Assembly (NCBI GenBank): GCA_964429745.1
Contig: CAYSDI010000024.1
Coordinates: 1-38,327, forward strand
Source of the DNA: WGOA01 sp964429745
GTDB lineage: Bacteria > Bacteroidota > Bacteroidia > Chitinophagales > BACL12
Direction: 5' to 3'
Length of the DNA stretch: 38,327 nucleotides
The notes under the pieces are model-generated. The model was not told the origin of the DNA and searched no databases. It worked only from the letters and a program-made list of their open reading frames with translations. The position numbers and the translations under genes are program-made. Shown here in pieces: positions 1-8,997 of the stretch (position 1 is the stretch's first letter; every line of letters begins with the position of its first letter).

Positions 1-1
1 G

Positions 2-1504
2 TGCGGGTCAGCGCTGGGGGGGCTCCTGGACCTGGAAACGGGCATTGCACCCGGGCCAGCCGGGCACCAGACGGAGTTGCGGGGGGGCGGGGGCAGTTTT
101 GGCACCTGGCAGGGCGAAGGGCAGTTTCGCTACCGCAGCGACCGCTGGGTGTCGCGGAGTTTGTTCGGGCATCAACGCGCGGCGTTTGACTTTCCGGTGC
201 ACCATCCGGCGCTGACGGGTTATCGAATGCCGGATTTGGCGCTGCGGCGCTGGTACGGGGCCCAAGACGTCGGGGGTGCGGCGGGAGCGCAAGGGCAGTG
301 GCAGGCCAGCTTCAGCGGCACGGGCACACAGCGCCAACTTCCCCCGAGTTTGCAGGCGTCTGACCAAGGCGAAGCCCAACAGGATCACTTATTACTCGGT
401 GCCGCGCAATACCGCCGCAGCATCAAAACCTGGCAACTGGGTGTCCGCGCCGGCTGGACCGATGAGCGGATCGTGTACACCAACAAACAAGCGGATTTGC
501 TCTCCGATGGCCGTGCGCACGCAGAGGAAGGGGCGCTGAGCGTCTCAAAATCGCTGGGCAACCGCTGGCAGTGGGAAGCCCAAACGGCTCTGCGCCGGGA
601 ATCCGTGGTATCCACCGGTTTTGCCGAACCCGTCAGGGCATGGGAGCAGCGGGCGCAGAGCAGCCTGCACGGGTTTCTGTCGCAAGCCTGGAGCGTGCGA
701 TTGGATATTCTGCAGGATCGCTACGATCGGGAATGGATGCCGATTCAGCCTGTGTTTCGCACATTTTGGAAGGATCGGGCGCGGGGGCCCCTGCAGCTTC
801 AGGCAAGCGTTGGGGGGATGCGGCATTACGCGCGTCCTGCGCTGAACGATCGTTATTGGTACCCCGGCGGCAACGTGGATTTGCTGCCCGAAAGCGGTTG
901 GATGCTCGACGGCGATGTTCGCATGGCCTGGAAGACCACTTGGTGGAAAGGCAATGTGCAAACCATGGGTTGGCTAGGCAACATCGACCATTGGATTCAA
1001 TGGGCTCCAGGTGCCGGTTCTTTTTGGCAGGCAGAAAACCTGGCTTCGGTAAAAACTTCGGGCGTTGAGATTCGAATTGATGCAGAACGGCCCGTTGCAA
1101 GTGGACAACATACATCGTGTTATGGTCAGGTGATTTACGGATACACGCATGCGCGCAATGCTACCGGTGAGTTCCTGCTGTACCAACCGGGGCATCGGGC
1201 CACGGCTGTGGCCGGATTTCGATTCAAGGGCTTTTCGTTTGGGTTGCGGCAACAGGCCAGCGGTTGGCGGCCTGTATCGCGGGATGGCCAGGAGTGGTTG
1301 CCCGCTTACGCTCTCCTGGCTGCCGATTGCGGCGCCCTATTTGATCTGGACGACTGGCAAATCCAGGCCCAGCTCAGTTTGGAAAACCTGACCAATACCT
1401 ATGTGGAATCGGTGGTTGGTCGACCCTTGCCCGGACGATCCTTTCGCCTTCAGGTAATCCTGCGCCGCAGCAGTGCCGGCTTTCAACAAAACAAGCCAGG
1501 CTAA
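2..1504 (+). CDS. TonB-dependent outer-membrane receptor, C-terminal part (probable BtuB-like)
   Basis: This is the 3' part of a TonB-dependent receptor; the frame is open from base 2, so the signal peptide, TonB box and plug lie upstream of the window. What remains (about 500 residues) is an alternation of short amphipathic strands rich in aromatic residues (for example WQWEAQTALRRES, FRLQVILRR), as expected of a 22-strand beta-barrel. The closing strand is preceded by LENLTNTYVESVVGRPLPGR, the usual end of the family. About a dozen residues follow the last strand, slightly more than usual. Such receptors take up a scarce ligand across the outer membrane using TonB energy. The next four genes form a BtuG-F-C-D-like set, so cobalamin is the best guess for the ligand. 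Heme or a siderophore cannot be excluded from this fragment. Family: confident; substrate: inferred from context. Confidence 0.85.
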   Translation, partial: CGSALGGLLDLETGIAPGPAGHQTELRGGGGSFGTWQGEGQFRYRSDRWVSRSLFGHQRAAFDFPVHHPALTGYRMPDLALRRWYGAQDVGGAAGAQGQWQASFSGTGTQRQLPPSLQASDQGEAQQDHLLLGAAQYRRSIKTWQLGVRAGWTDERIVYTNKQADLLSDGRAHAEEGALSVSKSLGNRWQWEAQTALRRESVVSTGFAEPVRAWEQRAQSSLHGFLSQAWSVRLDILQDRYDREWMPIQPVFRTFWKDRARGPLQLQASVGGMRHYARPALNDRYWYPGGNVDLLPESGWMLDGDVRMAWKTTWWKGNVQTMGWLGNIDHWIQWAPGAGSFWQAENLASVKTSGVEIRIDAERPVASGQHTSCYGQVIYGYTHARNATGEFLLYQPGHRATAVAGFRFKGFSFGLRQQASGWRPVSRDGQEWLPAYALLAADCGALFDLDDWQIQAQLSLENLTNTYVESVVGRPLPGRSFRLQVILRRSSAGFQQNKPG

Positions 1505-1551
1505 CCGTGCCGGGTACTTTAATTTCTTTGACACTTAATAATTAACACACC

Positions 1552-2607
1552 ATGATTCGTTTGTTCAATGCTTCTGCTCTTTTAGCTGCACTTTTTTGCA
1601 GCAGCCTTTTCTTTTCCTGCAAGGAAGACGATTTGCCCGATAACCTAAATGAACCCGGGTTGTTCAGCGACGGATTCTTTGTTCTTAATGAGGGAAACTT
1701 CGGTTCCGGCAACAGCAGCGTGGATTTTTATCAACGCGGATTGGGCTTGCAATCGGATGTCTATGCCAACGCTAACGGTGGTCTTTCACCAGGCGATGTG
1801 GTTCAATCCATGACCCTGATTGGCGATCGGTATTTTCTGGTGGTCAACAACAGCGGTAAAATTGAAGCGCTGGATGCCGAAAGCGGGCAGGTAACGGGCA
1901 CCATAACAGGACTTACGTCGCCTCGGTATGTCCATTCCGTTTCCAGTAACAAAGCTTATGTTACAGATTTATTCAGCGGAAGTATTTCTGTGGTCAACAC
2001 CAATACGTTGCAGGTTGACGGACAAATTTCCACCGGAAGTTGGTCGGAGCGAATGGTCAGCATAGATAACAAGGTTTATGTTTCGCTGATGGTCCGCGAT
2101 CGGATATGGGTCATTGACCCGCTAACCGATGCGGTACTGGATTCGCTGGACACGGGCCGGGAGCCAGAGGGATTGGTGGCTGATGCGGCTGGCCAGCTTT
2201 ACATTTTAAGCACCGGTGGATTTATGCAAAGCACGCCGGAATTGCGCTGCGTAGACCCGGAATCCAAAGTTATGCTGCGTCAGTGGGTGCTCGGCGCCGT
2301 AGGTGATTATGTGAGTGATCTGGCTATTTCAGCAGACGGGAGTCAGTTGTATTGGCTGGGCCCAGGCGGAGTATACCGCATGGCCGCCGATGCACCCACA
2401 GCTCCGGTTGCCCCCTGGATTGCGAGCAATCCCGCAGTTTTTGCTTATGCGCTGGCGGTAGACGAGGGAGCCAGCGGCGAAGTGCTGGTGGGCGATGCGG
2501 TCGATTTCAGCAGCCAGGGAAATGTGTTCCGCTACAGTGCTTCGGGTACCTTGCTGGATTCCTTCCGCGTGGGGGTTAATCCGGGGGCGTTCCATTTTGT
2601 GCCATGA
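1552..2607 (+). CDS. btuG: BtuG-like surface beta-propeller lipoprotein (YncE/DUF5074 type)
   Basis: A 351-residue lipoprotein. The N-terminus has a hydrophobic stretch ending in a lipobox (SLFFSC, Cys23) followed by acidic residues (KEDD), as in surface-exposed Bacteroidota lipoproteins. The mature part is made of repeated blades: SDGFFVLNEGNFGSGNSS, a VNNSGKIEALDAESGQ blade, an AYVTDLFSGSISVVNTNT blade, a VYVSLMVRDRIWVIDPLTD blade and others, matching a YncE-like seven-bladed propeller. In gut Bacteroides, BtuG proteins of this family cap the BtuB receptor and bind vitamin B12 very tightly. Here the gene lies 47 bp after a TonB receptor and overlaps the next gene (ATGA at 2604-2607), which begins the ABC importer. 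Function as a B12 capture protein is inferred from family and context. A generic YncE-like ligand-binding role is the alternative. Confidence 0.8.
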   Translation: MIRLFNASALLAALFCSSLFFSCKEDDLPDNLNEPGLFSDGFFVLNEGNFGSGNSSVDFYQRGLGLQSDVYANANGGLSPGDVVQSMTLIGDRYFLVVNNSGKIEALDAESGQVTGTITGLTSPRYVHSVSSNKAYVTDLFSGSISVVNTNTLQVDGQISTGSWSERMVSIDNKVYVSLMVRDRIWVIDPLTDAVLDSLDTGREPEGLVADAAGQLYILSTGGFMQSTPELRCVDPESKVMLRQWVLGAVGDYVSDLAISADGSQLYWLGPGGVYRMAADAPTAPVAPWIASNPAVFAYALAVDEGASGEVLVGDAVDFSSQGNVFRYSASGTLLDSFRVGVNPGAFHFVP

Positions 2608-3809
2608 GCAGCGGCCGATACATTCAGCACTTTAGCGCCTTGGTTGGGTGGGCGCTTGCCTCCATGGCGTTGGTATCCTGCCGTTTCGACTCGGGAGAGC
2701 ACCCCGCATTGCCTGGCGCTGTGGATTGTGCCGGGCTCCTGGAGTCGGAGACCCCGATTGTGTTGCAGCACGCCACCCGGTTGCAGGCCTGGCAAGGTCA
2801 GGGGTATGTGCGTCTGTTTATTCTGGCCACCGATAGTTCTTCACAAGAGACTTCCGGTTTTCGCTATTTGTTGGTGGATACCGGAGCAAGTTTGGGCCCG
2901 GAATGTTTTCCGGACCATGTTCGCGTGAACGTTCCGCTGACCCGTGCTGTCTGCGTCAGCACCACGCACGCAGCAGTCTTTGCCCGGCTAGACTGCCGCG
3001 AAGTACTGGTGGGCATGAGCTGGCTGGACAATATTTACGACCCTGAATTGCGGCGCCGTGCTGCGTCCGGTCAACTGCGTGAAGTGAGCCGCGAAGGCGA
3101 TCTGAACCTGGAGGTCATCCTGGACCTTGAGCCCGGGCTTGTGCTGACTTACGTTACTGCCGACCCGGAGTACGGAGATTTTGACAAAATGCGCAAGCTT
3201 GGGGTGCCGGTTTTGCCCGTTGCAGAGTTTATGGAGCCCCATCCGCTGGGCCAGGCAGAATGGATCCGGCTTGGCGGTTGGCTTTTGGACCGGGAAACTC
3301 TGGCTGATTCCCTCTTTAAGTCCGTACGCCAGGCTTATTTGCAGGCGCGGGAAAAGGCGTTGGCCACTACTCAGAAACCTACCGTGTTTACCGGCATGGA
3401 TTTCCAGGGAAGTTGGACAGTACCCCGCGGCGGCAGTTTTGCAGCCGTCTACCTCAAGGATGCCGGAGCGCATTACGTCTGGGAGGATGTCCCTGGCGCG
3501 GGTAATTACGCTGTTGACTTTGAAGCAGTGTTGGATCGGGCCGGTACGGCGGATTTCTGGCTGAACCCCGGGGCCGCACGGTCCCGTTCTGCAATGGCTG
3601 AATTCGATACCAGGTTGCGCCATTTTAGGGCGTGGAAACAAGACCGGGTGTACAACAACGATGCCCGCCTAAGCCTTGGCGGAGGCAACGATTATTGGGA
3701 ATCCGCGATCCTGCGGCCTGATTTGGTGCTGGCTGATCTGATCGCGGTGTTCCACCCGGAGTTGGCTTTGCGCGACAGCCTGATGTACTACCGAAAGTTG
3801 CCCTTATGA
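2604..3809 (+). CDS. btuF: ABC importer substrate-binding lipoprotein (BtuF-like)
   Basis: A 401-residue protein of the periplasmic substrate-binding family used for cobalamin, heme and siderophores. The N-terminus has a hydrophobic segment ending in a lipobox (MALVSC, Cys26). The core contains the family pattern of a two-lobed binding protein: an N-lobe with GMSWLDNIYDPELRRR, the LDLEPGLVLTY segment, GVPVLPVAEFMEPHPLGQAE and WIRLGGWLLDRE, then a long linking helix (about residues 230-255) and a C-lobe ending in AVFHPEL. It would deliver ligand from the outer-membrane receptor to the permease. It is coupled by ATGA overlaps to the gene before (2604-2607) and the permease after (3806-3809), implying translational coupling. 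Family: confident; cobalamin as ligand: inferred from the BtuG-like neighbour. Confidence 0.85.
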   Translation: MSSGRYIQHFSALVGWALASMALVSCRFDSGEHPALPGAVDCAGLLESETPIVLQHATRLQAWQGQGYVRLFILATDSSSQETSGFRYLLVDTGASLGPECFPDHVRVNVPLTRAVCVSTTHAAVFARLDCREVLVGMSWLDNIYDPELRRRAASGQLREVSREGDLNLEVILDLEPGLVLTYVTADPEYGDFDKMRKLGVPVLPVAEFMEPHPLGQAEWIRLGGWLLDRETLADSLFKSVRQAYLQAREKALATTQKPTVFTGMDFQGSWTVPRGGSFAAVYLKDAGAHYVWEDVPGAGNYAVDFEAVLDRAGTADFWLNPGAARSRSAMAEFDTRLRHFRAWKQDRVYNNDARLSLGGGNDYWESAILRPDLVLADLIAVFHPELALRDSLMYYRKLPL

Positions 3810-4876
3810 CCACAAGGCAACTTCCGGAAACCGCACAGCAACGCCTTTGGCTGGCTACCACACTTTTGTTTGTGGCGCTGCTGGGATTGTTTGCGGCAGA
3901 CTTGTTGCTGGGCACGGTTCAGATTCCGGCAAGGGTGGTCTGGGCTGCGCTGTTGGGGGGACAGGAGATGGAAGCTAAGTACCGCATTCTCGTCCTGGAG
4001 AGCCGGTTGCCCAGGGCCATCACCGCAGTTTTGGGGGGATCGGCGTTGGCTGCCTGTGGCTTGCTGATGCAGACGTTCTTCCGCAATCCGGTAGCTGGGC
4101 CTTATATTTTGGGCATTAGTTCGGGAGCCAGCTTGGGCGTGGCTTTGTTGCTGCTTGGGCAGGGATCAGTAGGGCTTTTGGCCAGTTGGGACTCCGGTTC
4201 AGCACCTGGCGTAGTTGTGGCTTCGTCTGCTGGAGCGGCCCTAACAATGGGGATTATGTTGTTGCTGGCCACCCGGGTACGCGACCCTGCAACCCTGCTG
4301 GTGTTTGGACTGATGATGGGCAGTTTCACCGGAGCACTGGTGAGCTTGCTTCAATACCAGGCGGATGCAGCTTCGCTTCGGGATTTTGTTTATTGGACCT
4401 TCGGCAGCCTGGACCACACCCATTGGGCAGAGTTGGGTTTGCTTGCCCCAATCCTTGGTGTTTGCTTTGGAGTGGGCTGGTTGTTTTCCGGGCGCTTTGA
4501 TCTTTTGGCTTTAGGCGACGATTACGCGCGTTCCATGGGTCTGGCCGTCAACCTGACGCGGGCGATAGCTATTTTACTAACCGCGTTGATGGCCGGTGCG
4601 GTGACGGCCTATTGCGGCCCGATTTCTTTTATTGGTGTGGCCGTTCCCCATGCGGTACGCGCACTCAGCGGCAGGACGAGTCACCTGGTTTTATGGCCAC
4701 TATGCGCTTTGGGGGGAGCAGTATTGCTGCTCGGTTGCGATCTGATCAGCCGGATGCCAGGGATGGATACTACACTGCCCATCAACGCGGTGACCGCGCT
4801 GGTTGGCGCTCCGGCGGTCGCGGCCATTGTGTGGCGGATGCGCCGTGTCAGCACTTTTTTTCAAAGCGGAGCATGA
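3806..4876 (+). CDS. btuC: ABC importer permease, FecCD/BtuC family
   Basis: A 356-residue, very hydrophobic protein with about ten predicted membrane helices, the usual size for BtuC/FecCD permeases. Recognisable family segments are ESRLPRAITAVLGGSALA, QTFFRNPVAGPYILGISSGA, DFVYWTFGSLD, and near the C-terminus GPISFIGVAVPHAVRAL, which in this family carries the coupling region contacting the ATPase. It forms the transmembrane channel that moves the ligand from periplasm to cytoplasm as a homodimer with two ATPase subunits. It overlaps the binding-protein gene by ATGA at 3806 and the ATPase gene by ATGA at 4873. The family call is secure; the substrate is inferred as cobalamin from the operon. 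Confidence 0.92.
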   Translation: MTTRQLPETAQQRLWLATTLLFVALLGLFAADLLLGTVQIPARVVWAALLGGQEMEAKYRILVLESRLPRAITAVLGGSALAACGLLMQTFFRNPVAGPYILGISSGASLGVALLLLGQGSVGLLASWDSGSAPGVVVASSAGAALTMGIMLLLATRVRDPATLLVFGLMMGSFTGALVSLLQYQADAASLRDFVYWTFGSLDHTHWAELGLLAPILGVCFGVGWLFSGRFDLLALGDDYARSMGLAVNLTRAIAILLTALMAGAVTAYCGPISFIGVAVPHAVRALSGRTSHLVLWPLCALGGAVLLLGCDLISRMPGMDTTLPINAVTALVGAPAVAAIVWRMRRVSTFFQSGA

Positions 4877-5673
4877 AACATACCATAGAAAATGGTACGT
4901 CTAAGGCTCCGCTTGGTCTTCAAGCTAAAGCGCTGGGTGTTGGCTATTCCGGAAAGGTCTTGCCTGGCTTAGGCGTGGTCAACCTTTCGCTCGCTTCCGG
5001 GCAATTGACGGCGTTGGTGGGACCGAACGGTTCCGGAAAATCCACCTTGCTCAGAACTTTATCTGGCTTGATGAAACCGCTGCACGGAAGCCTGCTTTTG
5101 GATGGTCAGCCGGTTCAGCGATGGGGTCCCCGAGTGCGCGCGCGAAAACTCGCGGTTGTTTGGACTGCCATTCCCCCGGTAGGCGAAATGCGCGTATTGG
5201 ACTTGCTGCGTTTGGGGCGATTTCCCCACCGCGGTTGGGCCGGAGATGATCCGAAAGGCGACGTGCAGGTAGAGCGCGCTGCTGACGATTTGGGTTTGCG
5301 GGCACTGCTTATGCGGCCTATATACCGGTTGAGCGATGGGGAGCGGCAACGGGTACTGATCGGCAGAGCCCTGGTTCAGGATACCCCTGTTTTGCTCCTG
5401 GATGAGCCTACACATTACCTGGATGTCGTGCAGCGCGCCGAAGTATTCCAATTGTTGGCCCACCAGGCAAGCGGGAGAAACCGATCGTTACTCGTGGCGA
5501 CCCACGAAGTGGAGTGGGCCTTGCAGGTTGCTGATTACCTTGCAGTTATTGCTCCTGAAGGGCTGGTTGTTGGCCCAGCAGAACAAATTCGTCACAGCGG
5601 TATCCTGGAACGGGTTTACAGGAGCGACAAGTTGCATTTTGATGCTGAAACCGGACGCTTTTTGGCGCGCTGA
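4873..5673 (+). CDS. btuD: ABC importer ATP-binding protein (BtuD/FepC family)
   Basis: A 266-residue ATPase. The start is the ATG at 4873, overlapping the permease stop; the frame is open upstream to 4612, but that stretch is inside the permease gene. All core motifs are visible: Walker A GPNGSGKST (about residues 50-58), signature LSDGERQRV (about 153-161), Walker B VLLLDEPT with the catalytic Glu (173-180), D-loop YLD, and the H-loop ATHEVEW. The segment where a Q-loop glutamine is expected reads VVWTAIPPVGEM and shows no glutamine, so the residue may be replaced. The protein powers import through the permease encoded just before it. It is the last gene of the operon; the next gene is convergent, 53 bp away, and I see no clear terminator hairpin between them. 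Confidence 0.92.
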   Translation: MKHTIENGTSKAPLGLQAKALGVGYSGKVLPGLGVVNLSLASGQLTALVGPNGSGKSTLLRTLSGLMKPLHGSLLLDGQPVQRWGPRVRARKLAVVWTAIPPVGEMRVLDLLRLGRFPHRGWAGDDPKGDVQVERAADDLGLRALLMRPIYRLSDGERQRVLIGRALVQDTPVLLLDEPTHYLDVVQRAEVFQLLAHQASGRNRSLLVATHEVEWALQVADYLAVIAPEGLVVGPAEQIRHSGILERVYRSDKLHFDAETGRFLAR

Positions 5674-5726
5674 CCCGAGCTAGCCGCAAGGCACATAACA
5701 CCGAACCGTTTCAGAAGGACAAGCTG

Positions 5727-6320
5727 CTACTCCGTGTCCTGGAAAAATTGCAGTGAGACCGAGTTAATGCAATAACGCAAGCCAGTTGGTCGGGGTCCAT
5801 CGGGAAAAACGTGGCCCAAGTGCCCTCCACACCGGTTGCAGTGCACCTCCGTGCGTTGCATGCCAAGTTTGCCGTCCTGGGTTTCCCCAACGTGATTAGG
5901 TTCTTCCGGTTGGTAAAAACTGGGCCAGCCGGTGCCGGAATCAAATTTGGTTTCCGAACGGAAGAGCAGCAAACCACAACCTGAACAGGCATAGGCCCCG
6001 CTGGCTTTGTTATCGTTGTACGGACCAGTAAATGCTCGCTCTGTGCCCTGTTTGCGCAAAACATAAAAGGCCTGGTCGCTGAGTTGGGCTTGCCATGCTT
6101 CTTCTGTCCGGTCCAAGGGTTGACCGTCCCAGGTCAGCAGCAAATCCACCTTTGGCGAAGAACCCTGATCAGCCTGAGTGGCTTGAGGCTTTTCGGGAGT
6201 GTTTTGGCTGCAGGCAGCACCTGCGGTTACCAGAAGAGCGCCTAAAAAGAATAGGCCGCAAAAAGCTGTTGAAAACAGGCCATTCCAATGAGGACCTGCA
6301 AAGGTATGCTTAGCGTTCAT
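5727..6320 (-). CDS. msrB: Peptide-methionine (R)-S-oxide reductase MsrB, lipoprotein form
   Basis: A 197-residue MsrB with an N-terminal export signal ending in a lipobox-like TAGAAC (Cys37), so it should be anchored in the cell envelope rather than cytoplasmic. The catalytic domain (about residues 60-195) has both zinc-binding pairs, CSGC (112, 115) and CNRC (161, 164), the substrate segment SGTGWPSF, the GGHLGHVF motif, and the catalytic cysteine in RYCINS (Cys184). It reduces methionine-R-sulfoxide in oxidised envelope proteins. A thioredoxin-like electron donor in the periplasm would be needed and is not encoded nearby. It is convergent with the btu operon and appears monocistronic. Family and catalytic competence are clear; lipidation is a prediction. 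Confidence 0.95.
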   Translation of the reverse strand: MNAKHTFAGPHWNGLFSTAFCGLFFLGALLVTAGAACSQNTPEKPQATQADQGSSPKVDLLLTWDGQPLDRTEEAWQAQLSDQAFYVLRKQGTERAFTGPYNDNKASGAYACSGCGLLLFRSETKFDSGTGWPSFYQPEEPNHVGETQDGKLGMQRTEVHCNRCGGHLGHVFPDGPRPTGLRYCINSVSLQFFQDTE

Positions 6321-6472
6321 CTGCCTTCAAACACATTCTTCATCAAAATAGTTTGCCTCCGCGCAAAAATGGATTCCAGATCAGAAAATTTGCCGTTTCA
6401 AAGTGTCAAATGTGAACTAAATGTTAAATCAACCGTAAATTTTAAACAGAAGTAATTCGCCACACTTATGCC

Positions 6473-6847
6473 ATGAAAGCAATCTTTACCCTGTTTACCT
6501 GTTTCCTGCTGAATCTTCAAGCGAGCTATGCTCAGGTAGAATTGGCTAAAACCATAGACGAAAATGGTCAGTTGACTGCAATTTGGTTCCAAATGGGGCC
6601 AGAGGAGGTGCAAGTCATTCGGTTTTATCCCAGCGGGCAATTGCAGGAAGTGGGGAATTGGTACCAAGGTCGATTGCACGGCTCGTGGGCCATGTGGGCT
6701 GAAAATGGCCACAAAGTAGGCGAAGCCTATTACCGAAATGGCCATAAAACCGGGTGCTGGAAACTTTGGAGTCCGGCAGGAGAGTGGCAATATGATTTGT
6801 GGTACGACCAGGATCAATTGGTCGACGCGCGAATACCTTCACGCTGA
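6473..6847 (+). CDS. Small secreted MORN-repeat-type protein
   Basis: A 124-residue protein with a signal peptide (hydrophobic segment about residues 4-18, likely cleavage after SYA). The mature part carries about three consecutive repeats of the MORN-variant kind found in Bacteroidota: FYPSGQLQEVGNWYQGRLHG, then WAENGHKVGEAYYRNGHKTG, then WSPAGEWQYDLWYDQD, with recurring Gly and Trp/Tyr. Such antitoxin-like MORN-variant proteins have no settled function; they are usually periplasmic or surface proteins. The gene stands alone between the divergent msrB and the convergent Na+/Pi transporter, with its stop 38 bp from the end of that gene. No partner gene is visible. The signal peptide and repeats are direct readings; function is unknown. 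Confidence 0.75.
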   Translation: MKAIFTLFTCFLLNLQASYAQVELAKTIDENGQLTAIWFQMGPEEVQVIRFYPSGQLQEVGNWYQGRLHGSWAMWAENGHKVGEAYYRNGHKTGCWKLWSPAGEWQYDLWYDQDQLVDARIPSR

Positions 6848-6884
6848 ACGTAAGGGAGGTTGGCCTGAATCCAAGGGCTTGTGG

Positions 6885-8792
6885 CTATTTGTGCCCCGCC
6901 ATGCAGCGGTTCACGCTTAAGACGAGGTCTCCCACGCGTTCAATACTGGAGACCAAATTCAGGAAAGCAATGCTCTGCAGCGCAGTGATTTTTCCTTTTT
7001 CCAATGATCGGAAAATTTGGAGGTTGAGTTGATCGCGTGCGGCATCAATTTCCTTTTCCGCCGCTTCTGCAGCAGAAAGGTCGACTTTGCTAAAATCAGC
7101 TTCCAGATCCGCGGCCATCTGCTTTATCCGGGACAACACCAGGTCAAACAGGCGTTGGATAGGTGCCTTAACCTCTTCAGGGATCACAATTTGGTCCTCC
7201 TGAAGTTTTGGTTCACTCAGGGCCAATCGGCAGAAGATATCCGCTATACGCTCCAGCTCGTTAATGATCGCAAGCAGGCTTTGGATGCGTTGAGAGCCCG
7301 AGCTGCTAATGTCCTTTTCAGAAATCGCTGAAAGGAAGTTGGCAATCTCCAATTCCATCTGATCCGTGATCTCCTCCCTGCGCCGAATTTTATCAATGAG
7401 ATTGAGCTTGTCCCTGGGTTTTCCAAAGTAGAGCATGATGACATTGCTCAGCATTTTCTGAGTCAGCTTGCCCATTTGCGCCGTTTCCTTCCTGGCCTCC
7501 TCAATGGATAGTTCCGGCGTCTCCATGATACCGGCTACAATGTACTGAAGGCTTGTTTCCTCCTCATCTTCTGAACTGGAGGGTACTATTCTGTAAACCA
7601 ATTTTTCAAAGAAAGGGAGAAACCACATCAGAAGTAAAACGTTCGCTACATTGAAGAAGGTATGAAACAGCGGTAGGCGATCATTCGGAGAATCTACGGT
7701 TACCTTAAGAGTTTCCACACCTGCTAGCCTGGCTGCTTTGAGGTATCCGTATCCCTCCCGCAACGCATACTTTTCCGGGTCCATCTGATCGGGCATTACT
7801 ACGAGACTGCTGGCGTCCAGTCCTGCTGTTCGGATGGAGTCGATGAGGAAATTCTCGCGATCCGGATCAGCCTGAAAAGCGCTTGCTATAGACTCTGAGA
7901 CGTTGATATCCACCAATTGTATGGTTTCTTCTTTGCCCAATGGAATTTTTTCAAGAAATTGAATAACCCAGTTAAAAGCAAAAAGCATCCATATTACCCC
8001 AACAACATTGAACAAAAAGTGAAAGCGCGCTGCCCGTTTGGCGTTGTTATTAGCAACTAAGGCAGCCATATTGGCCGTGATGGTGGTCCCTACATTTTCG
8101 CCCAGTACCATTGCTGCTGCAATGGGGAAAGAGATCCATCCATTGGCAACCATAACTAATGTAATTGCGGTCGATGCGGAAGACGATTGAACAATAACTG
8201 TTAATAAGGCACCTATACCAATGAACAACAAAGTGGAAAGGAATCCCATGTTCGTGTAACGATTCAAGAACTCCAATAGCTCAATGTTAGCCGGATCGTC
8301 AAGATCAGGTACGTTTGATTTGAGAAACTGAAGTCCAATGAATAGAATGCCGAATCCTATAATAAATTCCGCCAGATTCCGCAGTTGATTCCGACTGGAA
8401 AACATCAAGGGCATGGCCAAACCAACCAGGACGATGGCCAAAGGGGTGATGTCAACCTTTAAACCCGCGTAATTAACAATCCAACTGGTCAACGTAGTGC
8501 CGATGTTGGCCCCCATAATCAACCCAAAGGATTCTGTTAAGGTCAGAAGGCCAGCATTGACAAAACTGACCACCATCACAGTGGTAGCTGACGAAGATTG
8601 GACCAGCGAGGTGGTGACAAATCCTGTAAAAATTCCCTTTGCAGGATGGCTGGTAACCGTTCGGAGAATCTCGCGCAACCGCTTTCCTGCTAACTTCTGG
8701 ATACCGTCGCTCATCATCTTCATGCCGAAGATGAAAACGCCCAGTGATCCAATGATGAGCAGGATCTGCCAGATAAACTCAAGTATAATCAA
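6885..8792 (-). CDS. Na+/phosphate cotransporter family protein with PhoU-like C-terminal domain
   Basis: A 635-residue membrane protein of the Na/Pi-cotransporter (NptA/YjbB) family. The N-terminal half holds the two inverted family repeats with the QSSS signature: LVQSSSATTVMVVSFVNAG near residue 65 and VQSSSASTAITLVMVANGW near residue 202, plus LIMGANIGTTLTSW and LGENVGTTITAN. A hydrophilic loop of about 70-90 residues (about 290-370) precedes the last membrane helix. The remaining part (about 410-635) is helical and charged, like the PhoU-type tail of these proteins. It probably exports or imports phosphate coupled to sodium. It is divergent from a PhoB/PhoR-like pair with about 200 bp between, which suggests control by phosphate. 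Transport direction cannot be read from sequence. Confidence 0.92.
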   Translation of the reverse strand: MIILEFIWQILLIIGSLGVFIFGMKMMSDGIQKLAGKRLREILRTVTSHPAKGIFTGFVTTSLVQSSSATTVMVVSFVNAGLLTLTESFGLIMGANIGTTLTSWIVNYAGLKVDITPLAIVLVGLAMPLMFSSRNQLRNLAEFIIGFGILFIGLQFLKSNVPDLDDPANIELLEFLNRYTNMGFLSTLLFIGIGALLTVIVQSSSASTAITLVMVANGWISFPIAAAMVLGENVGTTITANMAALVANNNAKRAARFHFLFNVVGVIWMLFAFNWVIQFLEKIPLGKEETIQLVDINVSESIASAFQADPDRENFLIDSIRTAGLDASSLVVMPDQMDPEKYALREGYGYLKAARLAGVETLKVTVDSPNDRLPLFHTFFNVANVLLLMWFLPFFEKLVYRIVPSSSEDEEETSLQYIVAGIMETPELSIEEARKETAQMGKLTQKMLSNVIMLYFGKPRDKLNLIDKIRRREEITDQMELEIANFLSAISEKDISSSGSQRIQSLLAIINELERIADIFCRLALSEPKLQEDQIVIPEEVKAPIQRLFDLVLSRIKQMAADLEADFSKVDLSAAEAAEKEIDAARDQLNLQIFRSLEKGKITALQSIAFLNLVSSIERVGDLVLSVNRCMAGHK

Positions 8793-8949
8793 CGCTGGAG
8801 TAGGTTAGTAGAGCTCAATCCGGAAGCATAAATACAGTTGGACAGCCCTGTCGTTATTTTGCACGAAGTGAAAATAGGGCACAAGCGGCTTGAAATGCCC
8901 AACTTTCGCAGATTCCTGGCCTTAACCTTGGCTTAATACAGGGTTCATG

Positions 8950-8977
8950 TTGGGCTGGTTTGCAAGACCTATTTTTG
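8950..8977 (+). promoter_or_regulatory. Bacteroidota-type promoter candidate before the response regulator
   Basis: A TATTTTTG box at 8970-8977 fits the Bacteroidota -7 consensus TAnnTTTG, and a TTG lies 17 bp upstream at 8950-8952. The box ends 20 bp before the ATG at 8998. This supports that ATG as the true start rather than the in-frame ATG at 8947, which would lie upstream of the promoter. Motif match only. Confidence 0.45.
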
Positions 8978-8997
8978 TACTTTCTGAACCGCCCGTT

